Assembly: GCA_020638905.1 (NCBI GenBank)
Contig: JACKHP010000015.1
Location: 26,196 to 90,195 of the forward strand
Length of the DNA stretch: 64,000 bases
Direction of reading: 5' to 3'
Source: Planctomycetota bacterium
GTDB taxonomy: Bacteria > Planctomycetota > B15-G4
Position 1 is the first letter of the stretch, and every line of letters starts with the position of its first letter. Positions 59,626 to 64,000 of the stretch are shown one piece after another. A model generated the notes under the pieces. That model did not search any database and had not been told where the DNA came from. It saw nothing but the letters and a program-made list of their open reading frames with translations. Made by a program: the position numbers and the translations under genes.

Positions 59626-61956
59626 ATGAAAACGCCCCGAACCGCTCGTATCGTGACGAGCTTCGTCGCACTGTGCCTCGCCCCCTCCGTGTTCGCCCAG
59701 GAGACTCCACGCATGGCTACATCCGAGAACCCCGTCGAGTCCGCGAAGCAGGACGGATCCCGTGCGTCGACGGCGGCCGGTCCGATGAAGAACCAGGACT
59801 GGTGGCCGAACCAGCTCGACCTCGGGATCCTGCGGCAGAACTCGCCCGAGAGCAATCCGATGGGCGAGCACTTCGACTACGCCCAGGAGTTCGCGACGGT
59901 CGACCTCGACGCCCTGAAGAACGACATCAAGGCGGTGATGACGACCTCGCAGGACTGGTGGCCCGCCGACTGGGGCAACTACGGACCGTTCTTCATCCGC
60001 ATGGCCTGGCACAGCGCGGGCACGTACCGTGTCGCCGACGGCCGCGGCGGTGCGTCCGACGGCACGCAGCGCTTCGCGCCGCTCAACAGCTGGCCCGACA
60101 ACGCGAACCTCGACAAGGCCCGCCGCCTGCTGTGGCCGATCAAGCAGAAGTACGGCCGCAAGGTCTCGTGGGCCGACCTCATGGTGCTCGCCGGCACCTG
60201 CGCGCTCGAGTCGATGGGGCTGCAGACGTTCGGCTTCGGCGGTGGACGTGAAGACGTGTGGGAGCCGCAGAACGACGTCTTCTGGGGTCCGGAAGGCAAG
60301 TGGCTGGAGGACCAGCGCTACCACGGTGACCGCGAGCTCGAGAACCCTCTCGCCGCCGTGCAGATGGGCCTGATCTACGTGAACCCCGAAGGGCCCGGCG
60401 GCAAGCCCGATCCGCTCGCCGCGGCGCGTGACATCCGCGAGACGTTCGGGCGAATGGCCATGAACGACGAGGAGACCGTGGCGCTGATCGCCGGAGGTCA
60501 CACGCTGGGCAAGGCCCACGGCGCGGCCGACCCGTCGAAGTACGTCGGGCCCGAGCCCGAGGCCGCCGGCCTCGAGCAACAGGGTCTCGGCTGGAAGAAC
60601 ACCTACGGCAAGGGCAACGCCGGCGACACGATCACCAGCGGCCTCGAGGGCGCCTGGACGTCCACCCCGACGCGCTGGTCGGGCGGCTACTTCGACAACC
60701 TCTTCCGCTACGACTGGGAGCTGACCAGGAGCCCGGCCGGCGCCTACCAGTGGACGCCCAAGGACGGCGAGGAAGACGTACCCGACGCGCACGACGTGAC
60801 GAAGTACCACGCGCCGATGATGTTCACGACCGACCTCGCGCTCAAGCTCGACCCGATCTACGGTCCGATCTCCAAGCGCTTCCACGAGAACCCCGACGAG
60901 TTCGCGCAGGCCTTCGCGAAGGCCTGGTACAAGCTCACGCACCGCGACATGGGTCCCGTGGCTCGCCTGCTCGGCCCGGAGGTCGCGGCGCCGCAGCTCT
61001 GGCAGGACCCGGTGCCGGCCGTCGATCACGCCCTCGTCGACGCGCAGGACGTCGCGGCGCTGAAGACCAGGATCATGGCGTCGGGGCTCCCGGTGTCGCG
61101 GCTCGTCAAGACCGCCTGGGCCTCGGCCTCGTCGTACCGCGACAGCGACAAGCGCGGGGGAGCGAACGGGGCGCGCATCCGCCTCTCGCCCGCGAAGGAC
61201 TGGGCGGCCAACGAGCCCGCCGCGCTCGCCGACGCGCTCGGCAAGCTGCGGAAGATCCAGTCCGACTTCAACGGCTCGCAGTCGGGCGACAAGCAGGTCT
61301 CGCTCGCCGACCTGATCGTGCTGGGCGGGTGCGCCGCCGTCGAGGCCGCCGCGGCCGAGGCCGGATACGACGTGCGCGCCCCCTTCACGCCGGGTCGTAC
61401 CGACGCGACGCAGGAGCAGACCGACGTGCCGTCGTACGAAGTGCTCGAGCCGAACGCCGACGGCTTCCGCAACTTCTCCGGTGACCTGCGTGGGCGGCGC
61501 ACCGAGGAATGGCTGGTCGACCGCGCGAACCAGCTCGCGCTCACCGCTCCGGAGATGACGGTGCTCGTGGGCGGCATGCGGGTGCTCGGTGGCAACGCCG
61601 ACGGCTCGCGCCACGGCGTCTTCAGCGCGCGTCCGGGCGTGCTCACGAACGACTTCTTCGTGAACCTGCTCGACATGGACACGGTCTGGAGCAAGTCGGC
61701 CGAGGGCGGCGACGTCTACGAAGGCCGCGACCGCAGGACGGGCGAGCTGAAATGGACCGCGACCTCGGTCGATCTCGTGTTCGGCTCGAACTCCCAGCTC
61801 CGCGCGCTCGCCGAGGTGTACGCCAGCGACGACGCGCAGACGAAGTTCGTGGCCGACTTCGTGGCCGCCTGGAACAAGGTGATGAACCTCGACCGCTTCG
61901 ATCTCGCGCCTGCGCAGCGCACCGGATCCGAGCCGGTGGCGGTGCGTCGCCGCTGA
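59626..61956 (+). CDS. katG: Exported catalase-peroxidase KatG
   Basis: 776 residues. GGAGGA lies five bases before the ATG. Unlike typical cytoplasmic KatG it begins with a signal peptide (IVTSFVALCLAPSVFAQETP), so it should act in the periplasm, as KatP-type enzymes do. The heme pocket is complete: distal Arg125, Trp128 and His129 (RMAWHSAGTYR), and proximal His292 (GGHTLGKAHG). The Trp128-Tyr251-Met277 adduct needed for catalase activity is present (GLIYVNPEGPGG; GRMAMNDEE). The degenerate C-terminal peroxidase half is also present. It degrades H2O2 to water and oxygen. A cytochrome c'-like gene is convergent. Followed by a large hairpin. Confidence 0.97.
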   Translation: MKTPRTARIVTSFVALCLAPSVFAQETPRMATSENPVESAKQDGSRASTAAGPMKNQDWWPNQLDLGILRQNSPESNPMGEHFDYAQEFATVDLDALKNDIKAVMTTSQDWWPADWGNYGPFFIRMAWHSAGTYRVADGRGGASDGTQRFAPLNSWPDNANLDKARRLLWPIKQKYGRKVSWADLMVLAGTCALESMGLQTFGFGGGREDVWEPQNDVFWGPEGKWLEDQRYHGDRELENPLAAVQMGLIYVNPEGPGGKPDPLAAARDIRETFGRMAMNDEETVALIAGGHTLGKAHGAADPSKYVGPEPEAAGLEQQGLGWKNTYGKGNAGDTITSGLEGAWTSTPTRWSGGYFDNLFRYDWELTRSPAGAYQWTPKDGEEDVPDAHDVTKYHAPMMFTTDLALKLDPIYGPISKRFHENPDEFAQAFAKAWYKLTHRDMGPVARLLGPEVAAPQLWQDPVPAVDHALVDAQDVAALKTRIMASGLPVSRLVKTAWASASSYRDSDKRGGANGARIRLSPAKDWAANEPAALADALGKLRKIQSDFNGSQSGDKQVSLADLIVLGGCAAVEAAAAEAGYDVRAPFTPGRTDATQEQTDVPSYEVLEPNADGFRNFSGDLRGRRTEEWLVDRANQLALTAPEMTVLVGGMRVLGGNADGSRHGVFSARPGVLTNDFFVNLLDMDTVWSKSAEGGDVYEGRDRRTGELKWTATSVDLVFGSNSQLRALAEVYASDDAQTKFVADFVAAWNKVMNLDRFDLAPAQRTGSEPVAVRRR

Positions 61957-62020
61957 ACGTCCCGGGCGGACGGGAGCGCGCCCGCGCGACCGTCCGTCCC
62001 GAGGCGGCGGCACTCTGCAG

Positions 62021-62058
62021 GAGAGCCCTCGCGAGGCCGCGGCCTCGCGGGGGCTCTC
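62021..62058. terminator. Large terminator hairpin
   Basis: GAGAGCCC and CGCGAGGCC pair with GGCCTCGCG and GGGCTCTC around a GC loop, with one T-G mismatch; in all 17 or more base pairs. It serves katG and possibly the convergent gene. No U-tract. Confidence 0.65.
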
Positions 62059-62157
62059 GTCGTCGCGGGGACGTCGCGGGCGCATCCGCCGGCGTCGGTC
62101 GGCCGCGGCTGCGTCGCGCGAGCATCCCAGCGACGACGCTTGCTCACGATCCGATGG

Positions 62158-62649
62158 CTACTGCTGGGCGTCGTGGCACGCGTTGCACGAGGCCTCGAGC
62201 GTCGCGATCAACGTCGTGAAGCGGCTCTCGTCCGGCATGTCGGCACGGGCGGCGCGCGCCAGTTCGAGCGCGATCGCGCGGGTGTCGGCGGCCATGGCGA
62301 TGTAGTCCGGCTTGCGGCGATGCTGCATATGGACGTTCGACAGCTCGGCGATGACCTCCGAGCACGCGACGATCCTGTCGAGCCGATGCTCCTCGTCGAT
62401 CTGGGGGAGCACGTCACGCAGACTGCCGAATGCCCATCCGATGCCCGCCATGAGACTGGAGATGCGGGCGACGGGCGTGAACGGTGGTGCGACGCCCGGG
62501 TCCGCCGGGCCGTCGTCCAGCGCCGCGGCGGGGGGCACGCCGGCGCGCGACGGAGGGTCGGGCGTGACGAACTGCGCGCGCGGGGTCCAGAGCACGCCGA
62601 GCAGGGTGAGCGACGAGGCGGCGGTGAAGACTGAGCGGGTGACGGACAT
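62158..62649 (-). CDS. Cytochrome c'-like exported heme protein
   Basis: 163 residues. The N-terminus (VFTAASSLTLLGVLWTPRAQ) is a signal peptide. A heme-binding CNACH lies at residues 155-159, almost at the C-terminus, the position typical of cytochrome c' and related four-helix cytochromes. The sequence before it is helical (DEEHRLDRIVACSEVIAELS; TRAIALELARAARADMP). Cytochromes c' bind NO or O2 in the periplasm and can protect against reactive species, which fits its place opposite an exported KatG. The first helix pair is separated by a Pro/Ala-rich segment. The ATG at 62649 is the only start before the signal. Confidence 0.85.
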   Translation of the reverse strand: MSVTRSVFTAASSLTLLGVLWTPRAQFVTPDPPSRAGVPPAAALDDGPADPGVAPPFTPVARISSLMAGIGWAFGSLRDVLPQIDEEHRLDRIVACSEVIAELSNVHMQHRRKPDYIAMAADTRAIALELARAARADMPDESRFTTLIATLEASCNACHDAQQ

Positions 62650-63059
62650 CGGGCGGTCTCGAGTGGGGGGCCGAGGTCGCCAGGATGGGACAAGTCGGCG
62701 CGGGAGTCATGTCACGAGCGGGTCACGACGGAGGCGTTGCCCCGGGATTTGGACCGTCCGCGCCAGCGAGTGTCGCTTGCAGAAGTCTCCTCCGCGCGAA
62801 GGCTCTCGTGAGGCGGGCCGCCGACGCCAGAGTAGGCCTGCGTCGGTCGGGTGCGGAAGGCCGCGGAGATGCAACCCGGGGCGTCCGGCGGAAACTCGAG
62901 ACCGGCCGAACGGCACGGTCTTTCGTCCTCGAGGTGAGGTGAAGCCTGATGGCGAAGGCGAGCCGCCGGCCCCCGGTTGGCTTGCCAAATATCAAGATAC
63001 GGGTATGCTCGCCTCGCCCGGCTGCAAGGCCTGTCTCCCGAGTCAAGGACAACGTCTGA
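62650..63059. other. 410-bp divergent intergenic region
   Basis: Contains the promoter at 62982-63009 and a 36-codon ORF at 62949-63059 (see findings). The left 250 bases are GC-rich and show no codon bias, RNA gene or repeat that I can support. Confidence 0.5.
62982..63009 (+). promoter_or_regulatory. Promoter (TTGCCA, 16 bp, TATGCT)
   Basis: TTGCCA at 62982-62987 and TATGCT at 63004-63009, separated by an AT-rich 16-base spacer (AATATCAAGATACGGG). This is the most conventional sigma-70-type promoter in the window. It lies 51 bases before the gene at 63060. Confidence 0.65.
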
Positions 63060-63908
63060 ATGTCATCCTTCAAGCTGGCCACCGCTGCCGCTCTCTCGTT
63101 CGCGTCCCTGCTGATCGCCTCGGGTCGGGCGTCCGCCGATGTGAACCTCGTCGCCCCCGGTGTCGCGGGCAGCGTGACGAACGTGACGGTCGGTTCCGAC
63201 GTCTACGATGTCACGTTCGTCGGCAACGTCTCGCACCTGAGTTGGGCGAGCCAACTCGACTTCCACACGGAGGCCGAGGCGGAGGCCGCAGTCGCCGCCG
63301 TCGCCGCCGAACTCAATGCCGCGGGGGGCGTGACGGCCGTGCGTTTCACCACGACCAGCAGCACCTTCGATTTCACCGAGGGCCAACTCTGGTACGCCGC
63401 CGACACGACCACGCTCTACGGCGAGACGCTCATCCGCAGCGCCGGCACCTGGAAGGTCGCGTTCCCCTTCCCGGGAGGTTCGACCGCTCCGCTCAACGGC
63501 GCCTTCCCCCTCGCGCTCGATTTCACCCTCGTGAACAGCTCGCCCTGGGTCGACCTGGGCGAGGGCACGGCCGGTGTGAGCGGCCTCCCCGAACTCGCCG
63601 GGACCGGTACGCTCGTCGACGGCGACCCGGTGACCCTCTCGCTGAGCAATGCGAAGCCCAACAGCATGGCCGCGTTGCTGATCGGTCTCTCGTTGCTCGA
63701 CGCGCCGTTCAAGGGCGGGACGCTGGTGCCCGATCCGCTGCTGATCGTCACCGTGCCCACCGACGGCGCGGGCACGATTGCCGTCCCGTTCCAGTTCGCG
63801 AGCGGCGTGCCGGCCGGCGCGGGCTTCTATTTCCAGTACTGGATCCAGGACGCCAGCGCCACGCTCGGCCTCTCGGCCAGCAACGGCCTGCTGGGCATCG
63901 CGCAGTAG
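63060..63908 (+). CDS. Secreted protein with shared C-terminal domain
   Basis: 282 residues. AAGGA precedes the ATG. The signal peptide is ATAAALSFASLLIASGRASA. The first half of the mature chain (VNLVAPGVAGSVTNVTVGSD; FTEGQLWYAADTTTLYGETL) matches no family I know. The last 120 residues (nt 63541-63905) start WVDLGEGTAGVSGLPELAGT and contain LDAPFKGGTLVPDPLLIVTV and FYFQYWIQDASATLGLSASN. This module recurs at the end of the FG-GAP protein at 10561 and may be a sorting or anchoring signal. Regulated by the promoter at 62982. Followed by a hairpin. Confidence 0.87.
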   Translation: MSSFKLATAAALSFASLLIASGRASADVNLVAPGVAGSVTNVTVGSDVYDVTFVGNVSHLSWASQLDFHTEAEAEAAVAAVAAELNAAGGVTAVRFTTTSSTFDFTEGQLWYAADTTTLYGETLIRSAGTWKVAFPFPGGSTAPLNGAFPLALDFTLVNSSPWVDLGEGTAGVSGLPELAGTGTLVDGDPVTLSLSNAKPNSMAALLIGLSLLDAPFKGGTLVPDPLLIVTVPTDGAGTIAVPFQFASGVPAGAGFYFQYWIQDASATLGLSASNGLLGIAQ

Positions 63909-63916
63909 GGAGACAC

Positions 63917-63953
63917 GACGCGGTCGTCGCGCACGCGGCGCGGCGACCGCGTC
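63917..63953 (+). terminator. Terminator hairpin
   Basis: A 10-bp perfect outer stem (GACGCGGTCG and complement) with an additional inner CGC/GCG pairing, eight bases after the stop of the last gene. No U-tract. The remaining bases to the window end show nothing. Confidence 0.5.
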
Positions 63954-64000
63954 CGGCGCGCGGCATCGCGCGGGCCGTCGTCATCCACTCGACCGGACAC

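Noticed and set aside
1..64000. tRNA, rRNA, riboswitch, insertion sequence, replication origin or attachment site
   Set aside because: Read through by eye on both strands; no conserved tRNA arm pattern, transposase motif, terminal inverted repeats, DnaA-box cluster or riboswitch core was recognised. A tRNAscan/Infernal run would be decisive.

Overview
The window is chromosomal DNA of a very GC-rich bacterium, most likely a deep-branching member of the Planctomycetota. This assignment rests on content, not on a marker gene. There is a planctomycete-type ECF sigma factor divergent from a membrane Ser/Thr kinase with a TPR-like sensor. There are many secreted FG-GAP/VCBS, carboxypeptidase-regulatory-like, TIG, beta-helix and Sel1 proteins. 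Two secreted proteins at opposite ends of the window also share a C-terminal domain of about 120 residues. I saw no rRNA, tRNA, CRISPR array, insertion sequence or phage structural gene. Antisense and third-frame ORFs are long everywhere because of the base composition, and they were discarded.

Layout. 66-5448: a leftward set of three genes (large protein with a hydrophobic segment; OmpA-like/peptidoglycan-binding protein; LysM protein) plus one divergent gene. They resemble accessory proteins of type VI secretion or contractile injection loci. 5631-7940: recQ. 8089-19600: secreted proteins built from carboxypeptidase-regulatory-like and FG-GAP modules, interrupted by a strongly frameshifted stretch (about 13.9-15.85 kb) that breaks an amidohydrolase and the start of its neighbour. 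19693-22391: amidase and a TIG-domain protein. 22491-26354: ECF sigma factor and kinase, divergent. 26421-31234: GNAT-nitrilase fusion, AmpG-like permease and a DUF4139 protein. 31273-32241: a double-thioredoxin protein.

32408-38098: a complete seven-gene Mrp (Mnh) Na+/H+ antiporter operon in which all six junctions overlap. 38240-46945: surface or periplasmic proteins (collagen-like, FG-GAP, Sel1, beta-helix). 47008-51445: a probable cell-surface O-acylation locus (MBOAT plus SGNH-like partner, a small lipoprotein, a second SGNH protein). 51612-54862: deoxyhypusine-synthase-like protein, M43 metalloprotease and a small AT-hook DNA-binding protein. 55320-59518: a GNAT-like unknown, a HutD-family cupin, a decayed VOC gene coupled to a DoxX-like gene, and a Rieske oxygenase. 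59626-62649: an exported catalase-peroxidase convergent with a cytochrome c'-like protein. 63060-63908: a secreted protein with the shared C-terminal domain.

Regulation readable from the sequence: many intergenic spaces hold an extended -10 box of the form TGnTAnnnT, and several others pair a TTGnnn -35 with a -10 about 16-18 bases away. GC-rich hairpins lie in the convergent gaps. Starts were chosen from Shine-Dalgarno matches, overlaps with upstream genes, and the position of signal peptides.
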